This document shows, one piece after another, positions 8,173 through 16,282 of a DNA stretch of 55,333 bases (positions are counted from its first letter, which is position 1; the number at the start of each line of letters is the position of its first letter). The notes under the pieces were generated by a model that made no database searches, was not told where the DNA came from, and saw only the letters and a program-made list of their open reading frames with translations. The DNA comes from Comamonadaceae bacterium (GTDB lineage Bacteria; Pseudomonadota; Gammaproteobacteria; Burkholderiales; Burkholderiaceae_C): contig CANFJF010000018.1 in assembly GCA_947447355.1 (NCBI GenBank), positions 1-55,333 of the forward strand, in the 5' to 3' direction. A program made the translations under genes and the position numbers.

Positions 8173-8310
8173 ATGGCGTCGTGAGGGGGTATTGGATTGC
8201 CTTTGCTTGAGATCATTCGGTCTTAAATCATCCCTGCAAGGGCATTCACGTTGTGGAGGCTTTTGCATTTAACGCGCAATGAACCAACCCCACCCCTCTG
8301 GAGAATAGAC

Positions 8311-8739
8311 ATGAGCAACCTACGCGTCACTGACCCTACTTTTGGCGACTCTATGGAGTCAGCCTTCCGCCGCTTTCTGGCCCCCGTCTCTTTTGACGCT
8401 GACATGCCCGAACTGCAAATGAAGCTAGACGTCTCTGAAAAAGAAAATGTTTACGAGATCAAGGCTGACCTGCCGGGCGTGAAAAAAGAAGATATCAGCA
8501 TCCGTATTGATGGCAACGTTGTTCAGATTGACGCCGAAATTAAACGCGACAAAGAAACCCGTGGTAACGGCCATAAAGTGCTGCGCAGTGAACGTTATCG
8601 AGGCAGTATTTCACGCAGCTTCAGCTTGGCGCAAGACGTTGATGAAGCCAAGTCACAAGCCCGCTATGCCGATGGGGTACTGACACTTGAACTCCCTAAA
8701 AAAACAACCACGACGGCCAAAAAAATACAGGTTCAGTAG
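8311..8739 (+). CDS. Small heat-shock protein Hsp20 (alpha-crystallin family)
   Basis: 142 residues with an alpha-crystallin domain from about 33 to 135: KLDVSEKENVYEIKADLPGV at its start, then SERYRGSISRSFSLAQDVD, and the LTLELPKK strand near the end. ATG 8311 follows CTGGAGAATAGAC, while an upstream in-frame ATG (8251) has no ribosome site. Members are ATP-independent holdases that keep unfolding proteins soluble. It is followed by a 9-bp-stem hairpin and then the FNR-type usp promoter, so it appears to be the end of its own short transcript. Confidence 0.93.
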   Translation: MSNLRVTDPTFGDSMESAFRRFLAPVSFDADMPELQMKLDVSEKENVYEIKADLPGVKKEDISIRIDGNVVQIDAEIKRDKETRGNGHKVLRSERYRGSISRSFSLAQDVDEAKSQARYADGVLTLELPKKTTTTAKKIQVQ

Positions 8740-8744
8740 TGAGT

Positions 8745-8768
8745 ACAAATCCGTTCATTCGGATTTGT
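8745..8768 (+). terminator. Hairpin after hsp20
   Basis: ACAAATCCG (8745-8753), loop TTCATT, CGGATTTGT (8760-8768): a perfect 9-bp stem starting 5 bases after the hsp20 stop. No good U-tract follows, so it may be a weak terminator or a 3'-end stabiliser. It separates hsp20 from the next promoter. Confidence 0.5.
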
Positions 8769-8792
8769 CCTACATAAATTCAAGACGCCTTG

Positions 8793-8834
8793 TTGATACA
8801 GATCAAGGCGGTCTGCCTCGACGCCGTTGATAAT
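8793..8834 (+). promoter_or_regulatory. FNR/ANR-type class II promoter of the usp pair
   Basis: TTGAT-ACAG-ATCAA (8793-8806) is a perfect match to the FNR consensus. GATAAT at 8829-8834 is a strong -10 that predicts a start near 8841. This puts the box centre at about -41.5, the class II activating position. The first usp gene starts at 8859 after AAGGAG. The geometry strongly suggests oxygen-limited activation by an FNR-like regulator. Confidence 0.8.
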
Positions 8835-8858
8835 GAAAACTAATAAGAAGGAGCTAAT

Positions 8859-9323
8859 ATGTACCTACGAATTCTGGTCCCGGTTGATGGGAGCGAGACT
8901 GCAACCAAGGCCATGATTGCCGCGCTACAGCTGGCCCGCGACTCGGGTGGGCAAGTTCATCTTGTGCACGTTGTGGAAGGCATGACACCGCTGGCTGCAG
9001 ATCCGTATGGTGCCTACTCAGGCGAAGTGATTGAAATCATGCGCCAAAGCGGCAGCAAAATTCTGGAAGACGCCTTGCAGGTTGCCAAGGCTGCGGGGGT
9101 CCCCGCCGACACGGAACTGTTTGATAACTTTGGGGAACGGCTCGCCGAGGTGGTGGCAGATGCGGCCACGCGTTTCAAGGCCGATTTGATTGTGGTGGGG
9201 ACGCATGGTCGTCGCGGTTTAGGCCGGATGATGCTGGGCAGCGGTGCTGAGCAAATTATTCGTCTTGCACCGGTACCGGTTTTGGTGATTCGTCACAGCG
9301 AGAAAAAAGAAGCTTCAGAGTGA
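8859..9323 (+). CDS. Universal stress protein, UspA family
   Basis: A 154-residue single Usp domain starting YLRILVPVDGSETATKA, with the ATP-binding signature GTHGRRGLGRMMLGSGAEQI (about 126-145). AAGGAG precedes ATG 8859. Transcription is predicted from the FNR-type promoter 18 bases upstream, and a second usp gene follows after 32 bases, so the two form an operon. It closely resembles the Usp at 4470-4937. ANR-controlled Usp proteins in Pseudomonas support anaerobic survival, and a similar role is inferred here. Confidence 0.93.
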   Translation: MYLRILVPVDGSETATKAMIAALQLARDSGGQVHLVHVVEGMTPLAADPYGAYSGEVIEIMRQSGSKILEDALQVAKAAGVPADTELFDNFGERLAEVVADAATRFKADLIVVGTHGRRGLGRMMLGSGAEQIIRLAPVPVLVIRHSEKKEASE

Positions 9324-9355
9324 CAACTGCTTTTTGAATAACAAGGAAGATAAAA

Positions 9356-9778
9356 ATGAAAATTCTTTTCCCGGCTGATGGCAGCGAATTCACCAAAAAG
9401 GCCCTCGCCTTTCTCGTCACACATGAGACCCTGTGCGGCCCTGAAGACGAGTTGGTCGTGCTCAATGTACAGCCGCCCATTCCGCATCGTGTTCAGCGCA
9501 TGGTTGGCGCAACCACAGTTCGTGACTATCACAACGATGAAGCCACCAAAGTCCTCAAGTCTATTGAGCGATTTTTGACCAAACACAAATTGCATTTCCG
9601 CGCGAGTTGGGTGGCCGGCTCTGCAGCGACTGAGATCCTCAAGGCCGCGACCAAGGAAAAAGCGCACATGATTGTCATGGGTACTCATGGGCATGGATTG
9701 ATCGGCCGGGCTGTCATGGGCAGCGTCGCCCAACGCGTATTGGCTGAAGCCAATATTCCGGTCTTGCTGGTGAAGTAA
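9356..9778 (+). CDS. Universal stress protein, UspA family (second of pair)
   Basis: A 140-residue Usp domain: MKILFPADGSEFTKKAL at the start and GTHGHGLIGRAVMGS (about 112-126) as the nucleotide-binding signature. It is more diverged than the other two Usp proteins here. AAGGAAG lies about 7 bases before ATG 9356. It lies 32 bases after the previous usp with no terminator between, so it should share the FNR-type promoter. Its stop faces the convergent ElaB/YqjD-like gene. Confidence 0.92.
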   Translation: MKILFPADGSEFTKKALAFLVTHETLCGPEDELVVLNVQPPIPHRVQRMVGATTVRDYHNDEATKVLKSIERFLTKHKLHFRASWVAGSAATEILKAATKEKAHMIVMGTHGHGLIGRAVMGSVAQRVLAEANIPVLLVK

Positions 9779-9800
9779 ACACGCCAAGAGATGCGCCGCC

Positions 9801-10115
9801 CTACCCGCGGCGTTCAAGCAATGGACTGAGCATCTTTTTAAGGCTGTGCTCAAGTACCAATGCCAGCAAAGCCCCCACACCCGCAGCCATTGCTGAAGCC
9901 TTCATCGGTTCCCGCAATACAAAGTGCGTGAGCTGATCTTCTACACGCTGGTAGAAGCGACCAGCATCGCGTTGAAAAGGCGGCGCAGTATGGCGCACCT
10001 CATCTTTTGCTGCCTCGACGGCAGACTGCAAAACTTCTTCATTCAACGGTCTGTGACTGACTTTGCCATGATGTGAACCATTCGATTGATGCATGCCGTG
10101 TGGATCTGGACTCAT
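9801..10115 (-). CDS. ElaB/YqjD-like (DUF883-type) membrane-anchored protein
   Basis: 104 residues. A charged, Gln/Glu-rich helical N-terminal part is followed by a C-terminal membrane helix (AAGVGALLALVLEHSL) and a basic tail, the arrangement of ElaB/YqjD proteins. E. coli relatives sit in the inner membrane and bind ribosomes in stationary phase. The start is ATG 10115, with AGAGGG about 6 bases upstream. The frame stays open further upstream, but that sequence looks non-coding. Assignment is by architecture rather than a strong motif. Confidence 0.7.
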   Translation of the reverse strand: MSPDPHGMHQSNGSHHGKVSHRPLNEEVLQSAVEAAKDEVRHTAPPFQRDAGRFYQRVEDQLTHFVLREPMKASAMAAGVGALLALVLEHSLKKMLSPLLERRG

Positions 10116-10355
10116 GATGTTGCCCTCTGAATTGTGTAAAAAAAAGAAGTTAATCTTCGAAGCGAATCTTCCTTGTGAGCTATGAATCCAAGACAGGGTC
10201 GGATCTGTCCCACGTTCAGCGACGACTTCACTGACACCGTTTGGTGTTGACCAACTCTCTGTGCGCATCAAAGCATCGCCTATCGTGAAGCTTGGGTTGC
10301 TAGGGTTCTATTGTTTGGATCCCTGAAGCTCAGTCCATGATCAACAGGAATCCAG

Positions 10356-12503
10356 ATGCCTCCACTTCAGCGTAAAACCAGCGATAAAAATTCATCTCCA
10401 GCAAACGCTCAGTTAGACACGATCAACACACTGACAACCCAACAGGGCGTGCCGATTCCGGACAATCACAACTCACTGAAAGGCGGACAGTGCGGCCCAA
10501 CGCTGATGGAGGACTTTATCCTTCGCGACAAACTCACACACTTTGACCACGAGCGAATTCCAGAGCGCGTGGTCCACGCACGGGGTGCAGCGGCGCATGG
10601 TTTTTTCAAGCTCTACAAACCGTTGTCACAGTACACCAGTGCAGTTTTTCTGCAAGATCCAACGATAGAGACGCCGGTATTCGTCCGCTTTTCAACGGCG
10701 ATTGGTTCGCGTGGCTCGGCCGATACGGTGCGCGATGTGCGCGGCTTTGCCGTCAAGTTTTACACGCAACAAGGCAATTACGATCTTGTCGGCAACAACA
10801 TGCCTGTGTACTTCGTACAAGACGCCATCAAGTTCCCGGACTTGGTGCATGCGCTCAAGCCAGAGCCGGTCCAAGAACTGCCACAGGCCTCATCGGCACA
10901 CGACACTTTTTGGGACTTTGTCTCGCTGATGCCTGAGTCCACCCACATGTTGATGTGGCTGATGTCCGACAGAGCCATTCCGCGCAGCTACCGAATGATG
11001 GAAGGATTTGGCGTGCACACCTTTCGGTTGGTCAATCCGCACGGCCAGTCTTGCTATGTGAAGTTCCACTGGAAACCCAAACTCGGCCTGCACAGCATGG
11101 CGTGGGACGAAGCACAAAAAGTGGCTGGTCAAGACCCGGATTTTCATCGGCGCGACCTTTGGGATGCCATTGAGTGCGGCCATTTTCCAGAATGGGAGTT
11201 GGGCGTGCAGCTGATAGACACGGGCAAAGAGGCAGCGCTGGGTATCGATTTGCTGGACGCGACCAAACTGGTTCCAGAAGAACTGGTGCCTATTTTGCCG
11301 ATCGGGCGAATGGTTCTGAATCGAAACCCAGACAATTTTTTCACTGAAACTGAGCAGGTTGCCTTCAACCCCGGTCATTTAGTACCTGGCATCGATTTCT
11401 CAAATGATCCGCTGTTGCAGGGCCGTTTATTTTCATACGCTGACAGTCAGCTGTCGCGCTTGGGCGGCCCAAATGCGCATGCATTGCCCATCAATCAGGC
11501 TGTTTGTCCTGTGCACCATTTTCAGCGGGACGGCATGCATCAGGCAAAACGTCATGCAGGGCGTGTGGCTTACGAACCGAACATGCTCGCCACCGGTGCT
11601 GAGTTTCGGTTAGATGGCGTAACGCAAGGTTTTCAATCTTCCCCAGACATGCTGGAGTCAGTCAAATTACGCCAGAAAAGCACTTCATTTGAGGATCATT
11701 TTTCGCAGGCGACGTTGTTCTGGAACAGTCAGAGCCAAGCCGAAAAAGACCATATTGTTGCGGCTTTCCGCTTTGATCTGTCGAACGTTGAAACCATGGA
11801 AATACGTCAGCGCATGGTGGACAACCTAGCGCATGTCGACATGAAACTGGCCAGCCGCGTCGCAACTCAACTTGGCATTGATCTACCCAACCCTGCCTCA
11901 GCAGCTGGACGGCTAGGTTATCGACAGCACAAGGCAGAGAGCCGCCTCCAAGATGCGCCGTCGTTGAGCATGGTCGGTCGCTATAAGCCTGACATCAGCA
12001 CTCGCAAAGTAGCGGTGCTGGTCGCAGGTGGTATGGACATGATCTCAGTCAGGCGCGTCATGCAGGAGCTGAGCGATGAGGGCTTGCAATGCAAAGTGGT
12101 TGCGCCGCATCTTGGACACATTGGCACCGCCAGCGGACGCACGTTGACAGTGGATTTCACCTTCAGCAACACATCGTCGGTGATGTTTGACGCAGTGCTG
12201 ATTCCTGGTGGCATCGCCAGTACCGACGAATTGTGTCGGAATGGATCTGCTGTTCACTTTGCGCTTGAAGCCTACAAACACTGCAAACCTATCTGCGCCA
12301 TCAATGAAGGTGTGCGTTTGCTCAGCAGCTTGGGCTTCAGCCTGAGCCAGCATAAAAACACTGCGCTGACGGTACCGACGCCCGGCGTGGTGATCGCCGA
12401 CAGCCAGCAAGCCATTGAGGGGCAGATCAGTCAGGAGTTCATGGCTGCGATGCGCCAGCACCGGCACTGGGACCGCGTCAATCTGGATTCAGTGCCGGCT
12501 TGA
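10356..12503 (+). CDS. katE: Large-subunit catalase HPII with C-terminal DJ-1/PfpI-like domain
   Basis: 715 residues, the length of clade 2 large catalases. The N-terminal extension is followed by RVVHARG with catalytic His 74, the RFSTAIGSRGSADTVRD active-site strand, and SYADSQLSRLG carrying the proximal haem Tyr. From about residue 540 a flavodoxin-like domain follows (VAVLVAGGMDMISV, then VLIPGG), as in E. coli KatE. It breaks down hydrogen peroxide to water and oxygen in the cytoplasm. CAGGAATCCAG precedes ATG 10356. It closes the stress-gene block. Confidence 0.96.
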   Translation: MPPLQRKTSDKNSSPANAQLDTINTLTTQQGVPIPDNHNSLKGGQCGPTLMEDFILRDKLTHFDHERIPERVVHARGAAAHGFFKLYKPLSQYTSAVFLQDPTIETPVFVRFSTAIGSRGSADTVRDVRGFAVKFYTQQGNYDLVGNNMPVYFVQDAIKFPDLVHALKPEPVQELPQASSAHDTFWDFVSLMPESTHMLMWLMSDRAIPRSYRMMEGFGVHTFRLVNPHGQSCYVKFHWKPKLGLHSMAWDEAQKVAGQDPDFHRRDLWDAIECGHFPEWELGVQLIDTGKEAALGIDLLDATKLVPEELVPILPIGRMVLNRNPDNFFTETEQVAFNPGHLVPGIDFSNDPLLQGRLFSYADSQLSRLGGPNAHALPINQAVCPVHHFQRDGMHQAKRHAGRVAYEPNMLATGAEFRLDGVTQGFQSSPDMLESVKLRQKSTSFEDHFSQATLFWNSQSQAEKDHIVAAFRFDLSNVETMEIRQRMVDNLAHVDMKLASRVATQLGIDLPNPASAAGRLGYRQHKAESRLQDAPSLSMVGRYKPDISTRKVAVLVAGGMDMISVRRVMQELSDEGLQCKVVAPHLGHIGTASGRTLTVDFTFSNTSSVMFDAVLIPGGIASTDELCRNGSAVHFALEAYKHCKPICAINEGVRLLSSLGFSLSQHKNTALTVPTPGVVIADSQQAIEGQISQEFMAAMRQHRHWDRVNLDSVPA

Positions 12504-12522
12504 CGGTCGGTTAAGGCACTGT

Positions 12523-13479
12523 TCAGTGTGCGTGTCCCCACAGCAAAAAAGCGTCGCGACCCTCAGCCACCAAGCTCACGGGGGCACCTACTGGCAGAAG
12601 CACTTTGGTCGGCACGTGGCCAAACGGCAAGCTCGTCAAGACGCGTGCTTTGACTTGCGACTGCAGCCATTGGACGACGGTTGCCAGCTTGAAGCCTTTG
12701 TCATGCGGTACCAATTTGAAGTGAGTGAACTGGCCAAAAATAATGACTTTTTGTTGAGCCAACACGCCCGCATGCAACAACTGCGTGAGCATGCGCTCGA
12801 TGCGGTAAGGGTGCTCATGCACATCTTCCAAAAACAAAATTCCGCCCTTGATTTGCGGTAGAAAGGGCGTGCCCACCAGCGACGACAAAACCGACAAATT
12901 GCCGCCCCACAGCACGGCATTGTTGATTTTAAAATCAGTCGGTTTCGCGTTCGCTGAAGGCGCCGCTGATATTGCCGCAGCCGTTGCTATAGGTTTGGGC
13001 AACTGCCAACCAGCGCCCTCACCTTGCTCACTGACCAAGTCGTCAAAGCACGCTTCCATGATGTCGTCAGGCGTGCCGTCGATCCCAAAGTCTTCACCGA
13101 GCGCCGGACCTGCCCAACTGATGGCACCGGTCTTAGCCAGCAAGGCCGATTGAAACGCGGTGAAATCACTCAGGCCAACAAACTGCGTTCCCTTGGTGAC
13201 CGCCTTTGCCACCGCCTTGTAGTTGATGCGGGGCAAGATACGCGTCAAACCATAGCCACCACGCGAAATCAGCGCAATGTCTGCGCCACTGGCAGCAGCC
13301 CGGTGAATGGCCGCCAGGCGAGTTTCGTCATCGCCGGCAAAGCGTTGATGGCTGGCCAGAGCGGACTCGTCTACTTCAACCTCATGACCCAAGGTTTTCA
13401 AGCGGGCGATGCCGCGTTTGAAGCTGGCCTTGTCGCGCACAGCGCTAGAGGGGGAATAGATGTAGATATGTTTTTTCAC
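12523..13479 (-). CDS. LD-carboxypeptidase, peptidase family S66 (LdcA-like)
   Basis: About 318 residues. The S66 nucleophile motif is VGLSDFT, the Glu of the triad lies in ILFLEDVHEHPYRIERML, and the C-terminal PFGHVPTKVLLPVG supplies the His. RGGYGLTRILP is the other conserved family block. These cytoplasmic enzymes remove the terminal D-Ala from murein tetrapeptides during cell-wall recycling. GTG 13479 is chosen because the conserved HIYIYSPSSAV begins directly after it. Longer in-frame starts would run into tadA. There is no strong Shine-Dalgarno sequence. It lies downstream of the tadA fusion in the same direction. Confidence 0.85.
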   Translation of the reverse strand: MKKHIYIYSPSSAVRDKASFKRGIARLKTLGHEVEVDESALASHQRFAGDDETRLAAIHRAAASGADIALISRGGYGLTRILPRINYKAVAKAVTKGTQFVGLSDFTAFQSALLAKTGAISWAGPALGEDFGIDGTPDDIMEACFDDLVSEQGEGAGWQLPKPIATAAAISAAPSANAKPTDFKINNAVLWGGNLSVLSSLVGTPFLPQIKGGILFLEDVHEHPYRIERMLTQLLHAGVLAQQKVIIFGQFTHFKLVPHDKGFKLATVVQWLQSQVKARVLTSLPFGHVPTKVLLPVGAPVSLVAEGRDAFLLWGHAH

Positions 13480-13534
13480 GAGGACAATTATCCCATTCGC
13501 TGCTTGACGAAATGTCCAGAGTAGAGCGCAGCGA

Positions 13535-14824
13535 TTAGCGGACGCAGAAGAACCGAACCGCCTCGGCGGCAATGTCTTCGTCTTGATTTGACTGAATAAT
13601 TTTGTTCCGCAAGTGTTGTATCAGCGGTACTCCAAACACCGGCGCTGTGTCACCAAACGGCAACATGGTTTGCCCAGTCCATTGATCGGACCAAAATTCT
13701 TGCATCTGCCGGTCGAACGCCGTGCCATCATTGTTCGGGTTTTTAGTCGCCATGAGCGAAAAAGCCCGCAGTGCGGCCCGGTGCCCGCGGTCAACAAATG
13801 GCGCGTTGTAAGCGGGGCAATCTTTTTCACCGGGAGCCAACAAAGGGTTCACCTTCAGCAAGCCGCTATAACGATGCGGCGCAGCCATCGGCAGGGTGAG
13901 ACCCAGCGAGTCGCCGACTTCCATCACCAGCACCACATTCGTCAATTCAAGCTGTTCAACCAGTTCGAGCAGCGTCTGACGATGGAAACTGAAATGATGA
14001 AAACTGTCTTTTTTCGGCTTGTCGCTTTTGCCAAAGCCAATCAAGTCAGGGACGACCACACGATGGCCTGCGGCGAGAAAAACCGGCATCATCTTGCGGT
14101 AGAGATAGCCCCAGCTCTGGTTGCCGTGGAGGCAAAGAAAAGTCAGCACCGGCACCCTGCTTTCTCCGGCATGCTGGTCCAAATAATGCATCCGCAGACC
14201 CGACAACGATGGCAAGTCGCTGATGTAATTTGGCCGCCACGGGAAGCTCAGCAAGCCCTCAAATGCAGCATCTGGCGTGCGCAACGCGAAGTCTTGCAAT
14301 GGATGGTTGAGACGTGCTTCTTCTCTAAGCATTGCGCGCCTAGCGCTAAAAAATGTCTGCAGTAGCGCAGCACTTTCTTCGGCCATGACACCACCCTGAA
14401 TGGCAGTCTGGTGATTGATCCGCTCTTCTGTGAAGAGGTTGAGAACAGAACCCGCTGCACCCGTCTTGGGCTCTGTCGCACCAAACACCACTCTTTTGAG
14501 CCGGGACTGCAGCATCGCGCCACTGCACATGGCACAAGGCTCAAGCGTGACAAACAGCTCGCATTCATCCAGTCGGTAATTGCCCAGCGCCTTGGCAGCA
14601 GCACGCAAGGCGACTATTTCGGCATGGGCCGTCGGGTCATGCGCCTCAATCGGTGAGTTGCGTCCTGTTGCAATGATCTGCCCGTCTTTCACCACCACCG
14701 CACCAACGGGGACCTCGCCTGCGGCCATGGCTGCACGCGCCTCAGACAAAGCGGCATGCATCATCTCGTTGTCATGCGGGTTCGTCGCAGGCATCATGAG
14801 CTGGGCTTGAGGCGAATCATCCAT
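13535..14824 (-). CDS. tadA: tRNA adenosine(34) deaminase TadA fused to a degenerate alpha/beta hydrolase
   Basis: 429 residues, while TadA alone is about 160. Residues 20-165 are a complete deaminase: HAE (67-69) and PCAMC (96-100) hold the zinc and catalytic Glu for A34-to-inosine editing of tRNA-Arg. Residues 195-429 resemble a haloalkane-dehalogenase-type hydrolase (LHGNQSWGYLYRKM, then VVPDLIGFGKSDKP). The nucleophile elbow, usually QDWG, reads MEVG (301-304), and the C-terminus lacks the catalytic-His segment. The hydrolase half is probably inactive. An alternative start, ATG 14797, overlaps the upstream paiB-like stop as ATGA. Confidence 0.88.
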   Translation of the reverse strand: MDDSPQAQLMMPATNPHDNEMMHAALSEARAAMAAGEVPVGAVVVKDGQIIATGRNSPIEAHDPTAHAEIVALRAAAKALGNYRLDECELFVTLEPCAMCSGAMLQSRLKRVVFGATEPKTGAAGSVLNLFTEERINHQTAIQGGVMAEESAALLQTFFSARRAMLREEARLNHPLQDFALRTPDAAFEGLLSFPWRPNYISDLPSLSGLRMHYLDQHAGESRVPVLTFLCLHGNQSWGYLYRKMMPVFLAAGHRVVVPDLIGFGKSDKPKKDSFHHFSFHRQTLLELVEQLELTNVVLVMEVGDSLGLTLPMAAPHRYSGLLKVNPLLAPGEKDCPAYNAPFVDRGHRAALRAFSLMATKNPNNDGTAFDRQMQEFWSDQWTGQTMLPFGDTAPVFGVPLIQHLRNKIIQSNQDEDIAAEAVRFFCVR

Positions 14825-15426
14825 TCGGCTAAAGCCCGCTGCCGGTCACTGCCAGACTCGTACATGCGCAAGGTCGCGTCATGCGCTTCGGGGCGGTGTT
14901 GGTTGAGCTTGAGCTTGCATTCATACGCCGTGACACGCAGTTCAAAACCAACAATACCGGCCAACATCTTGCGCTGGTAGTCAGTGCCCAAAGAACGCCA
15001 TTGCGCCGCATAAGACGGTTCATGGTCGCCAATGAGTTTTTTAAGCAAGGCGTCTTTGGCTTCCGGTTCGTCAATCAAAACGGCCTCAACGGTGCAGTGC
15101 ACGGCTAAATAATTCCAGGTCGGCACGCGGACCAAGTCCGGATAAACCTGCGGCGACAAATACGCATGGGGTCCGAGAAAAGTCACCACCGATTGAGGCC
15201 TGGCCTGCAGGTATCGCCAATGTGGATTACTGCGCGCGACGTGCCCTAGCAGAACAGGGTTAGTACGGTCCAGAGCGTCCGCTTTGTCTTGCAATAGCAA
15301 TGGCAAGTGCGAGACAAAAGGCAAGCCCGCGTCGTCAGTGCTGATGAGGCTGGCAAATGGGTCAGCCTGAATCAACCGAACAGCGTGTTCAGTCCAGTCA
15401 CCCCTGAAATAGGTTGGTAAGTACAT
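14794..15426 (-). CDS. FMN-binding protein, PaiB family
   Basis: About 210 residues. The split-barrel flavin-binding fold shows in the N-terminal MYLPTYFRGDW and SLISTDDAGLPFVSHLPLLL, followed by GPHAYLSPQVY and VPTWNYLAVH, all conserved in the PaiB family. Family members are annotated as FMN-binding negative transcriptional regulators after Bacillus subtilis PaiB, but most are uncharacterised. ATG 15426 is preferred over an in-frame TTG at 15438. It overlaps tadA at its 3' end and follows the FrnE-like gene by 20 bases, so these genes are likely cotranscribed. Confidence 0.85.
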   Translation of the reverse strand: MYLPTYFRGDWTEHAVRLIQADPFASLISTDDAGLPFVSHLPLLLQDKADALDRTNPVLLGHVARSNPHWRYLQARPQSVVTFLGPHAYLSPQVYPDLVRVPTWNYLAVHCTVEAVLIDEPEAKDALLKKLIGDHEPSYAAQWRSLGTDYQRKMLAGIVGFELRVTAYECKLKLNQHRPEAHDATLRMYESGSDRQRALAEWMIRLKPSS

Positions 15427-15446
15427 GTCAGGCGCCAACCAGCTGA

Positions 15447-16118
15447 CTAGCCTTCGGCTTCAGCGATCTGCCGCAAGGCCTGTTCAAAAACTTCAACAGG
15501 CTGGCCCCCGGAGATCAAATGCTTGTCGTTGATGATGATCGCCGGTACTGAATGAATCCCTTGGGATTGGTAAAACTGTTCGCGTTCCCGGACTTCGGTT
15601 GCGTACTCATCTGAGCCCAGAATATCAGCCGCACGAACCGGATCCAAACCCACGTCGGCGACAAGCTTCATCAACACACCTTGCGAAGCGGGGCTTTCAC
15701 CATCGGTGAAATATGTTTTGAAAAGCCCTTCTTTCAAGGCCCTTTGTTGACTCTCACCTTGTGTTTCAGCCCAATGCAACAAGCGATGCGCGTCAAAGGT
15801 GTTGTAAATTCGGCTGCGGCCGCCCCCAGCGGCATTGCTCCCGCTGAACGTGAAGCCCAGCGCCGCACCCCGTTGACGAATAGCCTCGCGGTTGCCTTCA
15901 GCTTGTTCAGCAGAAATGCCATATTTCTCAGTGATGTGTTCTGTGATGTCTTGGCCATCGGCCGCCATGGTCGGGTTCAATTCAAATGGCTGAAAGTGAA
16001 GGTCTGCCGTGATATCGGGGCTGACCCGAGCCAGGGCTCGGTCAAGGGCTTTGAGACCGATCACGCACCATGGACATGACACGTCCGAGACAAAATCAAT
16101 TTTGAGCGTTGTGGCCAT
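15447..16118 (-). CDS. DsbA-family oxidoreductase, FrnE-like
   Basis: 223 residues without a signal peptide. A thioredoxin fold with the redox motif CPWC at residues 15-18 is followed by an inserted helical domain and the cis-Pro segment VHSVPAIIIND-like (IHSVPAIIINDKHL). This is the FrnE/2-hydroxychromene-2-carboxylate-isomerase branch of DsbA-like proteins, cytoplasmic thiol oxidoreductases or isomerases. ATG 16118 follows an AAGGATAAAAA stretch. It is the first gene of the frnE/paiB/tadA/ldcA run. Confidence 0.88.
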   Translation of the reverse strand: MATTLKIDFVSDVSCPWCVIGLKALDRALARVSPDITADLHFQPFELNPTMAADGQDITEHITEKYGISAEQAEGNREAIRQRGAALGFTFSGSNAAGGGRSRIYNTFDAHRLLHWAETQGESQQRALKEGLFKTYFTDGESPASQGVLMKLVADVGLDPVRAADILGSDEYATEVREREQFYQSQGIHSVPAIIINDKHLISGGQPVEVFEQALRQIAEAEG

Positions 16119-16176
16119 TTTTTATCCTTGAAATATTGATTGCATCCATTTGGCCACGCCATGTCTGTGCAAGGCG

Positions 16177-16263
16177 TCACCAGAAAGTCACGCCCAATGG
16201 AATCAGTTCATCGTGGAAATCATAGCTGGGGTCATGAAACACGTACGGTCTGCCATGTTTTTA
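16177..16263 (-). pseudogene. C-terminal remnant of a peptidase M20 (amidohydrolase) gene
   Basis: On the minus strand, about 26 codons ending at TGA 16179-16177 read GRPYVFHDPSYDFHDELI followed by PLGVTFW. This resembles the HNP-YDFND-LPLGA-YWV tail of hippurate-hydrolase-type M20 amidohydrolases. Nothing upstream in any frame continues it, because the frame meets a stop and then the isochorismatase gene. It is therefore the tail of a gene whose body was deleted, directly after the isochorismatase gene. The family call rests on this short motif only. Confidence 0.5.
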
Positions 16264-16282
16264 CACTTGTAGCGAGAGAAAC

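Noticed and set aside
8203..8216. TTGCT-TGAG-ATCAT as a third FNR site, or CTTGAG as a sigma-32 -35 box, before hsp20
   Set aside because: It matches only 7 of 10 FNR positions, and no matching heat-shock -10 (CCCAT-T) lies at the right distance. Either reading could be chance.
9794..9812. CGCCGC-GCGGCG hairpin between the second usp and the ElaB-like gene
   Set aside because: The stem is only 6 bp, it overlaps the ElaB-like stop and no U-tract follows on either strand, so a terminator call is not supported.
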